Numbered from the stretch's first letter, positions 17,213 to 25,953 are shown. The stretch is 64,000 nt of DNA from Flavobacteriales bacterium (GCA_020635725.1 JACJZF010000006.1:124001-188000), one strand, 5' to 3'. Numbers and translations: made by a program. The notes: generated from the sequence alone by a model not told the origin.

Positions 17213-17482
17213 TCACTTGCGCAGACCGAGCTTGCCGATGATGGCCCGGTAGCGTTCGATTTCGTGCGTCTTCAGGTAGTTGAGCAGCTGCTTGCGCTTG
17301 CCCACCAGGTCCAGCAGCGCCTTCTCGGTGCCGTGGTCCTTCTTGTTCAGCTTCAGGTGCTCGGTGAGGTGGTCGATGCGCTTGGTGAACAGCGCGATCT
17401 GGCTCTCGGCCGCGCCCGTGTTCTTGTCGCTGCCGCCGTGCTCCTTGAAAATCGCCTTCTTGTCCTCCGTGGTCAGGTACAT
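17213..17482 (-). CDS. rpsO: 30S ribosomal protein S15
   Basis: The 89-residue product from ATG 17482 (MYLTTEDKKAIFKEHG) has the exact family length. Landmarks are GSDKNTGAAESQIALFT, the RIDHLTEHLKLNKKDHGTEKAL loop region (read in two parts) and RKQLLNYLK. S15 binds 16S rRNA helix 22 early in small-subunit assembly. The promoter box TATATTTG lies 19 bases before the ATG. Confidence 0.97.
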   Translation of the reverse strand: MYLTTEDKKAIFKEHGGSDKNTGAAESQIALFTKRIDHLTEHLKLNKKDHGTEKALLDLVGKRKQLLNYLKTHEIERYRAIIGKLGLRK

Positions 17483-17501
17483 GGTCGTTCGTAACAGGGC
17501 G

Positions 17502-17509
17502 CAAATATA
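17502..17509 (-). promoter_or_regulatory. -7 box of rpsO
   Basis: TATATTTG is a perfect match to the Bacteroidota TAnnTTTG element, 19 bases before the rpsO start codon. Confidence 0.7.
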
Positions 17510-17556
17510 GGCTTTCCATCGATGCGGGAAAGGCCCGGGCGGCAACCCGCGGAAAC

Positions 17557-18402
17557 CTAGCCCCGGAACAGGGCGAAGAGACGCGAGAGCGTGGCCTTCA
17601 TGTCCTTGCGCTCCACGATCTTATCCAGGAAGCCGTGCTCCAGCACGAATTCGCTGGTCTGGAAGCCCTCGGGGAGGTCGCGGCCGATGGTCTCCTTCAC
17701 CACGCGCGGGCCGGCGAAGCCGATCAGGGCCTTGGGCTCGGCGATGTTCAGGTCGCCCAGCATGGCGAAGCTGGCGGTGACGCCCCCGGTGGTGGGGTCG
17801 GTAAGGATGCTGATGTAGGGCAGCTTCTTCTTGGCCAGCTGGGTGAGCTTGGCGCTGGTCTTGGCCATCTGCATCAGGCTGAAGCCGGCCTCCATCATGC
17901 GGGCGCCGCCGCTCTTGCTGATGATGATGAAGGGGCACTTCTTGCGCAGCGCCACATCGGCCGCACGGGCGATCTTCTCGCCCACCACGCTGCCCATGCT
18001 GCCGCCGATGAAGCGGAAGTCCATGCAGGCCACCACCACGGTATGCTTGTCGAGCTTGCCCTCGGCGGCCCGCAGCGCGTCGTTCAGGCCCGAGTCCTTG
18101 CGGGTCTTCATCAGGCGGTCGGTGTACTTCTTGGTGTCCTCGAATTGCAGCGGGTCGCCGGCGATGAGCTCGGGCGCGATCTCGGTGTACTTCTGGTCGT
18201 CGAAGAGGATGGCGAAGTACTCGGCGCTGCCGATCTTCTCGTGGTAGCCGCACTTGCTGCACACCCAGAGGCCGTTCTCGTGGTCCTCCGAGGTCACGAT
18301 CTCATCGCAGCTCGGGCACTTGTACCAGAGGCCTTCCGGGGTCTCCTTCTTCTCCTCGGTGGAGGTGGTGATGCCTTCCTTGGTGCGTGTGAACCAACCC
18401 AT
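17557..18402 (-). CDS. accD: Acetyl-CoA carboxylase carboxyltransferase subunit beta
   Basis: AccD with AccA transfers the carboxyl group from carboxybiotin to acetyl-CoA, giving malonyl-CoA for fatty-acid synthesis. The 281-residue product has the N-terminal zinc ribbon with cysteines at 29, 32, 48 and 51 (YKCPSC...WVCSKC) and the crotonase-like carboxyltransferase core (GSMGSVVGEKIARAAD, SGGARMMEAG, TDPTTGGVTASFAMLGD, GFAGPRV). CAACTTTG ends 5 bases before the ATG and is a likely -7 box, again predicting a very short leader. Confidence 0.97.
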   Translation of the reverse strand: MGWFTRTKEGITTSTEEKKETPEGLWYKCPSCDEIVTSEDHENGLWVCSKCGYHEKIGSAEYFAILFDDQKYTEIAPELIAGDPLQFEDTKKYTDRLMKTRKDSGLNDALRAAEGKLDKHTVVVACMDFRFIGGSMGSVVGEKIARAADVALRKKCPFIIISKSGGARMMEAGFSLMQMAKTSAKLTQLAKKKLPYISILTDPTTGGVTASFAMLGDLNIAEPKALIGFAGPRVVKETIGRDLPEGFQTSEFVLEHGFLDKIVERKDMKATLSRLFALFRG

Positions 18403-18407
18403 GGGAG

Positions 18408-18415
18408 CAAAGTTG
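18408..18415 (-). promoter_or_regulatory. Probable -7 box of accD, 5 bases from the ATG
   Basis: CAACTTTG on the minus strand matches six of the TAnnTTTG positions that matter except the first base, with a 5-base gap to the start codon. Confidence 0.4.
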
Positions 18416-18421
18416 AGGCTT

Positions 18422-18472
18422 GAAAGCCGAAAGCTGAAACGAAACCGGAGCCCGTTTCAGCTTTCGGCTTTC
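18422..18472 (-). repeat. Perfect 20-base inverted repeat between aldolase and accD genes
   Basis: The arm at 18422-18441 (GAAAGCCGAAAGCTGAAACG) is the exact reverse complement of 18453-18472, with an 11-base loop. It lies 16 bases after the aldolase stop and 6 bases before the accD -7 box. It could end aldolase transcription, but each arm is itself built of related AGCYGAAA words, like the heptamer array at 13.6 kb, which is unusual for a plain terminator. Confidence 0.8.
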
Positions 18473-18488
18473 CTCTTTCGGATCTTTC

Positions 18489-19544
18489 CTAGGCGATGGT
18501 GACCTTCTGGTCCAGGTACACGTCTTGAATCGCGTTCAGCAGGCCAACGCCCTCGTTCATGGGGCGCTGGAAGGCCTTGCGGCCGCTGATGAGCCCTTGG
18601 CCGCCGGCGCGCTTGTTGATCACGGCGGTCTTCACGGCCTCGGCCATGTCGCTGGCGCCGCTGCTGGCCCCGCCGCTGTTGATCAGGCCGATGCGGCCCA
18701 TATAGCAGTTGGCCACCTGGTAGCGGCACAGGTCGATCGGGTGATTGGTGCTGAGGTCGCTGTACACCTTCTTGTGGGTCTTGCCGTAGCCGCTGAGCGC
18801 GTTGTAGCCGCCGTTGTTCTCCGGGAGCTTCTGCTTGATGATATCGGCCTGGATGGTGACGCCGAGGTGGTTGGCCTGGCCGGTGAGGTCGGCGCTCACG
18901 TGGTAGTCCTTGCCATCGACCTTGAAGCCCGGGTTGCGCAGGTAGCACCAGAGGATGGTGGCCATGCCCAGCTCATGCGCATGCTGAAAGGCCTCGGCGA
19001 TCTCGGTGAGCTGCCGCGTGCTCTCGTCGCTGCCGAAGTAGATGGTGGCGCCCACCGCCACGGCACCCATGTCCCATGCGCTCTCCACGGTGCCGAAGAG
19101 CACCTGGTCGAACTTGTTGGGCAGGGTCATCAGCTCGTTGTGGTTGATCTTCACGATGAAGGGGATCTTGTGGGCGTACTTGCGCGCCACGCTGCCGAGC
19201 ACGCCATAGGTGCTGGCCACGGCATTGCAGCCGCCCTCGATCGCGAGCTTCACGATGTTCTCGCCGTCGAAATAGATCGGGTTGGGGGCGAAGCTGGCGG
19301 CCGCGCTGTGCTCGATGCCCTGGTCGACGGGCAGGATGCTCATGTAACCGCTATTGGCCAAGCGGCCCGTGCCGTACAGGGCCTGCAGGCTGCGCATCAC
19401 CTGGGGGCTGCGGTTGCTGAGGCCGAAGCTGCGGTCCACGAAGTCGGGGCCGGGCAGGTTGAGGGCGCTCTTGTCGATGGTCTTGCACTGGTGGCCGAGG
19501 AGGCTCTGGGCCTCGGCTCCAAGGAGTTCTTCGATCTTGCTCAT
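18489..19544 (-). CDS. fbaB: Class I fructose-bisphosphate aldolase
   Basis: This enzyme splits fructose 1,6-bisphosphate to glyceraldehyde 3-phosphate and dihydroxyacetone phosphate through a lysine Schiff base. The start at 19544 (MSKIEELLGAEAQSLL) gives 351 residues, the length of the FbaB/DhnA-type class I enzyme; codons before it are out of character. Segments seen are SILPVDQGIEHS, IEGGCNAVASTYGVLG, IPFIVKINHNE, AVGATIYFGS and GRIGLINSGGASSG. There is no class II metal-binding histidine signature. With pfkA in the same window it covers two consecutive glycolytic steps. Confidence 0.93.
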   Translation of the reverse strand: MSKIEELLGAEAQSLLGHQCKTIDKSALNLPGPDFVDRSFGLSNRSPQVMRSLQALYGTGRLANSGYMSILPVDQGIEHSAAASFAPNPIYFDGENIVKLAIEGGCNAVASTYGVLGSVARKYAHKIPFIVKINHNELMTLPNKFDQVLFGTVESAWDMGAVAVGATIYFGSDESTRQLTEIAEAFQHAHELGMATILWCYLRNPGFKVDGKDYHVSADLTGQANHLGVTIQADIIKQKLPENNGGYNALSGYGKTHKKVYSDLSTNHPIDLCRYQVANCYMGRIGLINSGGASSGASDMAEAVKTAVINKRAGGQGLISGRKAFQRPMNEGVGLLNAIQDVYLDQKVTIA

Positions 19545-19577
19545 GGTCGGTGGCGGCCCATTCCGGAACCGCGGCCG

Positions 19578-19585
19578 CGAATGTA
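19578..19585 (-). promoter_or_regulatory. -7 box of the aldolase gene
   Basis: TACATTCG on the minus strand fits TAnnTTyG and lies 33 bases before the ATG, in the short gap after tamL. Confidence 0.5.
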
Positions 19586-19608
19586 GCGAAGGCCCGGGTG
19601 AGCGGGGG

Positions 19609-22077
19609 TCAGAAGGGGTAGCCGATCCCCAGGTTGAAGTTGACCTCCGGCTTGTAGCTGTACGCGCTGCCGGTGACCTGGCTGATGTAGGCCTCGTGCT
19701 CATCCTTGGGCTGGAAGAGCCAGCGCTCGCCGGGTGGCAGGGAGGGGTCCTTGGTCTGCAGGCCGAAGTCGAAGCGCACGATGAAGAAGTCGAAGTTGAG
19801 GCGCGCGCCCACCCCGGTGCCCACGGCCAGCTCGCTCAGGAATTTCGAGGAGATGGCGCCGCCGGGCCGGCCCTCGGTCTCCTTCAGGTTCCAGATGTTG
19901 CCCACATCGGCGAAGAGCGCCCCTTCCAGGAAACCGATGAGCTTGAAGCGGTACTCGGCATTGCCCTCCAGGCGCATCTCGCCGATGCGATCGAAGGCGG
20001 TGAGCGGTGCGCTGTACGAGCCCGGACCGATGGAGCGGGCCCGCCAGGCGCGCAGGCCGTTGGCGCCGCCCACGAAGAAGCTGCTCTCGAAGGGCAGCAC
20101 GCCCAGGTTGCCATAGGGCAGGCCCGCGCCGCCCGCGAGCCGGAAGGCCACGCTGCTCTTCTCGTGGATGGTGTGCCGGAAGCGCGCATCCACCTCCAGC
20201 CGCACGAATTCGGCGTAGCGGATGCCGGCCAGGGTGTAGTAGCGCTGCCCCAGCGAGTCCTCCACCTGATCGGCGAAGCCGCGCAGGCCGTTGTGGGCCC
20301 ATTCGCCCGAGAGGCGCAGGAAGCGCGAGTTGCGCAGCCGGTCGCCATCGGGCGTGGTGTGGGTGAACACGCCGCGCATGCTGGTGATCAAGTGGTCGGT
20401 ATAGCTGTCGCGCAGCACGGGGTTGTTGGCCGCATCGAGGTAATCGGCGAAGGCGCTGGTGATCAGCGGCAGCTTCACCACATTCACTTCCAAGGGATAC
20501 AAGCCGATGACGTTGGCGCGCGATTCCTGCCAGAGCACGCCCAGCGAGAGCCGGCCCAGGTCGCGCGTGAAGTCCGGTCGCCGTTGGTAGTTGAAGAGCC
20601 CGTTCACGAGCAGCTTCGCGTTGTTCGATTTGCTGAAGAGCCTCCAATAGATGGGGAACCCGAAGGTGAGTTCCGGGCCGATGCTCACGGTGTTGAAGAG
20701 CGAACCGGTGCCGATGGCGGTGGAGGCCACATCGCTCTCGCCATTCTGCCCGGTGATGCGCTGCTGGGCCTCGAGCCCCAAGGTGATGCTGGCCTGCAGG
20801 CTCGCCAGGGAGCGGAAGAGGTTCTTGTGCCGGTAGCCCAGGTTCACCGAGGTGCCCAGCGCGCCGCCGCGGTTGGTGAGGAAGCCTTCGAGCGAGAAGC
20901 CCTGGTGCTTGCCGGGCAAGAGGGTGATGCGCGCATCAGCGGTGCCGGGCAATTTCGCATGCGTGGTGTCGTAGGCGATGTCCACGCGGTCGAAGACATT
21001 CAGGCCGGTGAGCCGCCGGTAGGTGCGGTCTGCGTTGCGTTGCCGGAAGAGCTCATCGGTGCTGAGGAAGAGGGGGTGGGCCAGCGGCTTGGTGCGGTAG
21101 GGCAGATGGTCGCGGTAGATGAAGCTGTAGCCGTTCTCGCGCAGGGTATCCAGCCCGGTGAGGGCCACGCCACGCTGGGGGCGCACCGTGGTCACATACA
21201 CTTCGCCGATGCGGTAGCGCGTGCCTTCGGGCGTGCCTGCGAGGCCGCGCCTGCCGCGTGCCAGCGGACGCTCGATGCGGAGCACCAGGTCCACCTGGCG
21301 CCCGCCCACGGTGGTGTCGGCCACGTATTGGATCAGATCACGCGTGAAGTAGAGGTAGCCCGCATCGCGCAGCACACCGGCGATCCGCGTGCGCTCGGCG
21401 TCCAATGCATCGTCATCGAAGCGGTCGCCGGCATGCAGCAGCGTGGCTTCACGGGCCCCGCGGAGGAAGCTCATGATCACCGAGTCGTCCACCGTGTACC
21501 GCACATCGCGCAGGTGATACGCCTCGCCGGCCTCGATCCGATAGGTGACCCGTGCCTTCGGGGCATGCAGCCGCCCGCCGTACCAGGCCCGCTCATGCAG
21601 CACCACGGTGTCGCTCACCTGCGCATGGAACCATCCTTCCTTGTTCATGTACAGTTCCAGCTGCTGCACGCTGCGCTCGGTCTGCGCGCTGTCCAGGAAC
21701 ACGGGTGCCTCGCCCACCGTCTCGCGCAGCCATTCGGCACGTGTGGGCCTGTAGGGCTTCGGCTCTTTGCCCTTGGCGGTGCGCCGCGCGTTGATCCGGT
21801 CGATCCGCGCATCCTTCTTCGCCCTCCACGCGGGTATCCGCTCGGGGTTGGGCAGGTTGTACACGTGCAGGTAGAAGGGGATGCCCAGCACGCGCCGGTT
21901 GGGCTTCTGCTTCACGATGGCCTGCAGCTCTTCCTTGTCCGCCTCGCGGGCATCAACGATGATGCGGTTCGATTTGAGCAGGGCCTGGCCTTCGGTGAGC
22001 CGCTTGGTGGGATCGCAGCCCGAGAGCAGGATCAGGGCCGCGAGCGCCGACGTGATATGCCGCGTGGTATGGCCCAA
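19609..22077 (-). CDS. tamL: TamL-type BamA/TamA-family outer-membrane lipoprotein
   Basis: The 822-residue product has a lipoprotein signal with lipobox LLSGC and the immediately following DPTKRLTEGQALLKSN, the N-terminal pattern of Bacteroidota TamL, where BamA-like proteins carry a lipid anchor. POTRA-like segments follow (KPNRRVLGIPFYLHVYNL, about 55-75; ERSVQQLELYMNKEGWF, DGYSFIYRDHLP-like later), then a 16-stranded barrel with FFVGGANGLRAWRARSIGPG and the aromatic C-terminus NLGIGYPF. It is thought to work with TamB in moving proteins or lipids to the outer membrane. A TATATTTG box lies upstream, head-to-head with a methyltransferase gene. Confidence 0.9.
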   Translation of the reverse strand: MGHTTRHITSALAALILLSGCDPTKRLTEGQALLKSNRIIVDAREADKEELQAIVKQKPNRRVLGIPFYLHVYNLPNPERIPAWRAKKDARIDRINARRTAKGKEPKPYRPTRAEWLRETVGEAPVFLDSAQTERSVQQLELYMNKEGWFHAQVSDTVVLHERAWYGGRLHAPKARVTYRIEAGEAYHLRDVRYTVDDSVIMSFLRGAREATLLHAGDRFDDDALDAERTRIAGVLRDAGYLYFTRDLIQYVADTTVGGRQVDLVLRIERPLARGRRGLAGTPEGTRYRIGEVYVTTVRPQRGVALTGLDTLRENGYSFIYRDHLPYRTKPLAHPLFLSTDELFRQRNADRTYRRLTGLNVFDRVDIAYDTTHAKLPGTADARITLLPGKHQGFSLEGFLTNRGGALGTSVNLGYRHKNLFRSLASLQASITLGLEAQQRITGQNGESDVASTAIGTGSLFNTVSIGPELTFGFPIYWRLFSKSNNAKLLVNGLFNYQRRPDFTRDLGRLSLGVLWQESRANVIGLYPLEVNVVKLPLITSAFADYLDAANNPVLRDSYTDHLITSMRGVFTHTTPDGDRLRNSRFLRLSGEWAHNGLRGFADQVEDSLGQRYYTLAGIRYAEFVRLEVDARFRHTIHEKSSVAFRLAGGAGLPYGNLGVLPFESSFFVGGANGLRAWRARSIGPGSYSAPLTAFDRIGEMRLEGNAEYRFKLIGFLEGALFADVGNIWNLKETEGRPGGAISSKFLSELAVGTGVGARLNFDFFIVRFDFGLQTKDPSLPPGERWLFQPKDEHEAYISQVTGSAYSYKPEVNFNLGIGYPF

Positions 22078-22093
22078 GGAGAGGATCGCTGCC

Positions 22094-22140
22094 TACTTTG
22101 GTCCGCCTGCGTCGTGCGCCGGCGCTACGTGCCAAATATA
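22094..22140. promoter_or_regulatory. Overlapping divergent promoters of tamL and the rRNA methyltransferase
   Basis: TATATTTG on the minus strand (22133-22140) is a perfect -7 box for tamL, 55 bases before its ATG. On the plus strand TACTTTG (22094-22100) is a one-base-short variant for the methyltransferase. The tamL box lies within the first codons of the methyltransferase gene. Confidence 0.55.
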
Positions 22141-22896
22141 CCCGAGCCGTTGAGGACCGCTGCCGCCCTGCGCGCCGTGCGCGCGCTGCACCAGAAGAAG
22201 AACCGGGAGGCCGAGCAGGCGTTCCTGGTGCAAGGGGCCAAGCTGGTGGCCGAGTTGCTCGCCAGCGGATGGCCTGTGCTCTCCCTGCATGCCGTGGAGT
22301 CCGTCGCGCATCGTTACCCGGCTGATCGGCTCACCATCTGGCCGCAGCATGAGCTCGATCGCATGGGCACGCTCGAGAGCGGCAACCAGGTGGTCGCGGT
22401 AGCCGCCATGCCCCAGGCGCGGGAGGTGGAGGCGCCCGGCCCGGATGAGTTCGTCCTCGCGCTCGATGGCGTGAGCGATCCGGGCAACATGGGCACCCTG
22501 CTGCGGATCGCCGATTGGTTCGGGGTGCGGCGCGTGCTGTGCAGCGTGGATTGCGTGGACGAATTCAACCCGAAGGCCGTGCAGGCCAGCATGGGCTCGC
22601 TCTTCCGCGTGGCGGTTCATCGTTGCGAACTGGCGAAGGAATTGGACCGCCTGCGGGCCCAAGGCGCATCGCTCTACCTCGCCAGCATGGAAGGCCGCGA
22701 TGTGCTGGAGACGCCGCTCCGCCGGCCATCGGTGCTGATCATGGGCAGCGAGTCGCACGGACCATCCGCTGCCGTGCGCGCGCTCGCCGCCGAGGTGATT
22801 GCGATCCCGCGCGCCGGCGGTGCCGAATCGCTGAACGTGGCCATGGCCGCCAGCGCCTTCTGCATGGAATTCCTGCGTCAGGCGCGCACCGCCTGA
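22129..22896 (+). CDS. SpoU/TrmH-family RNA 2'-O-methyltransferase
   Basis: The enzyme uses S-adenosylmethionine to methylate ribose in rRNA or tRNA. All three SPOUT motifs are present: LDGVSDPGNMGTLLRIADW (motif 1), VLIMGSESHG (motif 2) and IPRAGGAESLNVAMAASAF (motif 3). The N-terminal part LRAVRALHQKKNREAEQAFL and VQGAKLVAELL matches the substrate-binding domain of RlmB-like enzymes. No ATG exists at the right place; GTG 22129 is chosen (255 residues), with GTG 22114 or TTG 22150 possible. Its 3' end overlaps the convergent oxidoreductase gene by 19 bases. The modified base is not predictable from sequence. Confidence 0.9.
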   Translation: MPNIPEPLRTAAALRAVRALHQKKNREAEQAFLVQGAKLVAELLASGWPVLSLHAVESVAHRYPADRLTIWPQHELDRMGTLESGNQVVAVAAMPQAREVEAPGPDEFVLALDGVSDPGNMGTLLRIADWFGVRRVLCSVDCVDEFNPKAVQASMGSLFRVAVHRCELAKELDRLRAQGASLYLASMEGRDVLETPLRRPSVLIMGSESHGPSAAVRALAAEVIAIPRAGGAESLNVAMAASAFCMEFLRQARTA

Positions 22897-24452
22897 AGCG
22901 CCGCCACCGCATCGGCCACACGTTGGCCGTCCATCGCAGCGCTCACGATGCCTCCCGCGTAGCCCGCGCCCTCGCCGCACGGGAACAGGCCCTTCACCTG
23001 CACATGCTGGAGCGTCTCCGGATCACGCGGTATGCGCACCGGGGAGCTGGTGCGCGATTCCACCGCCACCACAACGGCTTCGTTGGTGCGATAGCCGCGC
23101 ATCTTCTGTCCGAAGGCCTTGAAGCCTTCGCGCAACCGGCTCGCGACCGCTTCGGGTAGCAGTTCGTCCACACGGTAGGGGACAATGCCCGGCGGATAGC
23201 TGCAATCGGGCAGGTCAGCGGACATGCGACCGCGGATGAAATCATCCAGTCGCTGCGCAGGCGCGGTCTGCCGCTGCCCGCCGGCCAGCCACGCGGCATG
23301 CTCCACCTGTCGCTGGTAATGCATGCCGGCCAGCGGATCGGCCTCCCAGGCGATGGCCTGGCGCGCGTCGTGCTCCTGGGCAGCCAGGCTCACCACGATG
23401 CCCGAGTTGGCGAAGGGATTGTTGCGCTTGCTGGGGCTCCAGCCGTTGGTGACCACCTCGTCCGGCGCCGTGGCGCAGGGCGCGATGATGCCGCCCGGGC
23501 ACATGCAGAAGGAATACACGCCGAGCCCATCGACCTGCTGCACCAGGCTGTAGCTCGCGGGCGGCAGATAAGGGTCGCGCGTCTCGCAATGGTATTGGGC
23601 GCGATCGATGATCGCTTGCGGATGCTCCACCCGCACCCCCAGCGCGAAATCCTTGCGCTCGATGCGGATGCCTTTCGCGTGCAGCAGGCGGAACACGTCG
23701 CGCGCGCTGTGCCCGGTGGCGAGCACCACGGCATCGCCTTCGACTTCCAAACCGTTCGCGAGGAGCGCGCCGCGCATACCCCCGCCATCGATGCGGAACT
23801 CGCACACGCGGCTGTTGAAGCGCACCTCGCCGCCGGCCCGCTCAATGGCCTCGCGCATGGCCGTGATGATGCCCGGCAGCTTGTTGGTGCCGATGTGCGG
23901 ATGCGCGTCCACCAAGATGTCCGGCGATGCGCCGTAGGCCACCAAGGTGCGCAGCACGCCTTCGACATCGCCGCGCTTGTGGCTGCGGGTGTAGAGCTTG
24001 CCGTCGCTGTAGGTGCCCGCGCCGCCCTCGCCGAAGCAGTAGTTGCTGTCGGGGTCCACCACGTGCTGCTTGTTGATCGCGGCGAGGTCGCGCCGACGGG
24101 CCCGCACATCCTTGCCGCGCTCCAGCACGATGGGCCGTAGGCCATGCGCGATGAGGCGCAGCGCGCAGAAGAGCCCGGCAGGGCCCGCGCCCACCACGAT
24201 CACGCACCGGTTGCCGCGCACATCGGGCAGCAGGGGAGGCGTGATGCTGTCGTCGCTCAACGGCGCATCGCTCACCAGCACGCGCAGGCGCATGCGCGGC
24301 TGACGGCTGCGGGCATCGATCGATCGTTTCACGATGCGCGATGCGGCCGCGCTGCCGGGGCGCATGCCCGCCTCTTCTTCGGCGGCCTGCCGCACGATGA
24401 CCGGGTCGTTCGCCTCGGCGGGGCTCAGGACGATGTCAACCGTGCGCTCCAT
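22878..24452 (-). CDS. FAD-dependent oxidoreductase (COG2509-type)
   Basis: A 524-residue flavoprotein with the dinucleotide motif VVGAGPAGLFCALRL at about 83-97, followed by VLERGKDVRARRRD. Further family-like segments are SNYCFGEGGAGTYSDGKLYT, DAHPHIGTNKL, VLATGHSARDVF, FCMCPGGIIAPCAT and the C-terminal FPCGEGAGYAGGIVSAAMDG, where FAD is bound. This is the widespread 'uncharacterised FAD-dependent dehydrogenase' family with an N-terminal extra domain (residues 1-75 here). Reaction and substrate are unknown. Convergent with the methyltransferase, 6 bases upstream of porT's stop in transcript order. Confidence 0.88.
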   Translation of the reverse strand: MERTVDIVLSPAEANDPVIVRQAAEEEAGMRPGSAAASRIVKRSIDARSRQPRMRLRVLVSDAPLSDDSITPPLLPDVRGNRCVIVVGAGPAGLFCALRLIAHGLRPIVLERGKDVRARRRDLAAINKQHVVDPDSNYCFGEGGAGTYSDGKLYTRSHKRGDVEGVLRTLVAYGASPDILVDAHPHIGTNKLPGIITAMREAIERAGGEVRFNSRVCEFRIDGGGMRGALLANGLEVEGDAVVLATGHSARDVFRLLHAKGIRIERKDFALGVRVEHPQAIIDRAQYHCETRDPYLPPASYSLVQQVDGLGVYSFCMCPGGIIAPCATAPDEVVTNGWSPSKRNNPFANSGIVVSLAAQEHDARQAIAWEADPLAGMHYQRQVEHAAWLAGGQRQTAPAQRLDDFIRGRMSADLPDCSYPPGIVPYRVDELLPEAVASRLREGFKAFGQKMRGYRTNEAVVVAVESRTSSPVRIPRDPETLQHVQVKGLFPCGEGAGYAGGIVSAAMDGQRVADAVAALQAVRA

Positions 24453-24458
24453 GGAGGC

Positions 24459-25184
24459 TCATCCCTCGAAGGTGAAGGTGAGGATCCAGGCCTTCGAGCG
24501 GATGGAGTCGATGGGGCGGCTGAAGCGCGTATCGTCGTCGATCGCGATGTTGGGGATGCCGAAGCTGGCCTTCAGCTCGATGCCGAACTTGAAGTAGGGG
24601 AGGAAGAAGTCGAAGCCTCCGCCGGCCTCCGCGGCGTAATCGTACTTGTTCAGCTTCACCACGATGTCATCGTCCAGCGCGTTGTCCACATCTTTCTGGC
24701 TGGCCATGTCGATGCAGAACTTGCCCCCGCCGATCACATACACCGCGAAGTTGTTGATGCGGTCGCTGCGGAACTTCATGAGGATCGGGAACTCCAGGTA
24801 GGTGCTCTCGATGGGCTTCTGGAAGAAGACCGTGCGGTTATCGCTGCGGCGGAACTCATACTGCAGCACACGCTCCTGGAAGGAGAGGGTGGGCAGGAAG
24901 CGCACGCTGGTGTTGGCGTTGATGTTGAGCGAGGCGACGATGCCGAGGTTGAAGCCGGGCTGCTTCTGGTGCTCGAGCACGAGCAGGCTGTCCGTGAGGG
25001 AGCCGGGCCGCATCTTGATGAAGAGGTCGCTCGTGTTGTAGCTGAGCAGGAATCCGAAGTGGAAGCGCCGCAGGTCGAAGTTGGGCAGGTTCTCCGTGAC
25101 GATGCGGTTGCCGCGCTGCGCCGCCGCGGGCAGGGCCGCGCCGAGGATCACGAGCAGGAACAGGGAACGCGCGTGGGTCAGCAT
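24459..25184 (-). CDS. porT: T9SS outer-membrane component PorT
   Basis: The start at 25184 gives a signal peptide (MLTHARSLFLLV... ALPAAAQ) and 241 residues; the longer frame to 25292 would run into ubiE. Diagnostic PorT-like stretches are LPNFDLRRFHFGFLLSYN, YVIGGGKFCIDMASQKDV, GGGFDFFLPYFKFGIELK and the final WILTFTFEG. PorT is an outer-membrane beta-barrel needed for type IX secretion and gliding motility. It sits right behind ubiE, a neighbour pair common in the phylum. Its presence agrees with the many T9SS cargo genes in the window. TACTTTCG, 11 bases before the ATG, may give it its own promoter. Confidence 0.9.
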   Translation of the reverse strand: MLTHARSLFLLVILGAALPAAAQRGNRIVTENLPNFDLRRFHFGFLLSYNTSDLFIKMRPGSLTDSLLVLEHQKQPGFNLGIVASLNINANTSVRFLPTLSFQERVLQYEFRRSDNRTVFFQKPIESTYLEFPILMKFRSDRINNFAVYVIGGGKFCIDMASQKDVDNALDDDIVVKLNKYDYAAEAGGGFDFFLPYFKFGIELKASFGIPNIAIDDDTRFSRPIDSIRSKAWILTFTFEG

Positions 25185-25195
25185 GGAGAAGGCAA

Positions 25196-25203
25196 CGAAA
25201 GTA
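25196..25203 (-). promoter_or_regulatory. -7 box of porT
   Basis: TACTTTCG on the minus strand, in the 43-base gap between ubiE and porT, fits the TAnnTTyG element. Confidence 0.5.
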
Positions 25204-25227
25204 GGGCGCGATCCGTGTGCGCGGGCC

Positions 25228-25953
25228 TCATGCCTTGCGCGCCGAATAGATGGTGGCGATGGCGCCGGTGAGTGGCCGCGCCATCGCTTCACGCCCTCCG
25301 CAGCGCTCGAGTATGCGCACGAATTCCGCGCCGTCAGGGAACGCGTCCACGCTCTCCGGCAGGTAGGTGTACGCCGCGCTGTCCTTGCTCACCATGCGCC
25401 CCACGGCGGGCATCACCCGGTGGAAGTAGAAGCGGAAGAGCTGCTTCATGGGCGCCTTGCGCGGCCTGCTGAATTCGAGCACGAAGAGCCGTCCGCCGGG
25501 ACGCAGCACACGGAGCATCTCGCGCAGCCCCCGCTCCAGGTCCTCGAAGTTGCGCGCCCCGAAGGCCACGGTCACCGCGTCGAATGCGCCATCGGCGAAG
25601 GGCAGCACCTGGCTGTCCGCCTGCTGCAGCAGCAGCCGTCCTTCCAGTCCCGCCGTCTTCACCTTCTCGCGGCCGTGGCTCAGCATGCCCTCGCTGATAT
25701 CCACGCCGATCACCTGGCGCGCGGCCTCCTTGCGCGCGGCCATGATCGCCAGGTCGGCCGTGCCGGTGGCCACATCGAGCAGGCGCTCCACGGGCTCCCG
25801 CTTCAGCATGCGGATCACCTTGCGACGCCAGCCTTGATCGATGCCGAGCGAGAAGAGGCGGTTGAGCAGGTCGTACTTCGGCGATATCGCATCGAACATG
25901 TGCTCGACCTGCTCCCGCTTCGAGCCTTCCGCATCGTAGGGTTTCACGCTCAT
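25228..25953 (-). CDS. ubiE: Demethylmenaquinone methyltransferase
   Basis: UbiE/MenG methylates demethylmenaquinone with S-adenosylmethionine, the last step of menaquinone synthesis. From ATG 25953 (MSVKPYDAEGSKREQVEHMF) it is 241 residues. Family motifs are FDAISPKYDLLNRLFSLGID, the SAM motif LLDVATGTADLA, DAVTVAFGARNFED and VLEFSRPRK. The ATG overlaps the stop of the heptose-kinase gene (ATGA). Bacteroidota normally use menaquinone, so the menaquinone reading is preferred over ubiquinone. Confidence 0.95.
   Translation of the reverse strand: MSVKPYDAEGSKREQVEHMFDAISPKYDLLNRLFSLGIDQGWRRKVIRMLKREPVERLLDVATGTADLAIMAARKEAARQVIGVDISEGMLSHGREKVKTAGLEGRLLLQQADSQVLPFADGAFDAVTVAFGARNFEDLERGLREMLRVLRPGGRLFVLEFSRPRKAPMKQLFRFYFHRVMPAVGRMVSKDSAAYTYLPESVDAFPDGAEFVRILERCGGREAMARPLTGAIATIYSARKA

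Noticed and set aside
14596..17241. 881-codon open frame on the plus strand opposite pnp
   Set aside because: It is antisense to a certain gene; long shadow frames are expected in high-GC DNA, and the His/Ala/Leu/Val-rich protein has no family likeness.
19354..22128. Long plus-strand frame opposite the aldolase and tamL genes, running into the methyltransferase
   Set aside because: Only the last 255 codons show the SPOUT motifs; the rest is an antisense shadow of certain genes.
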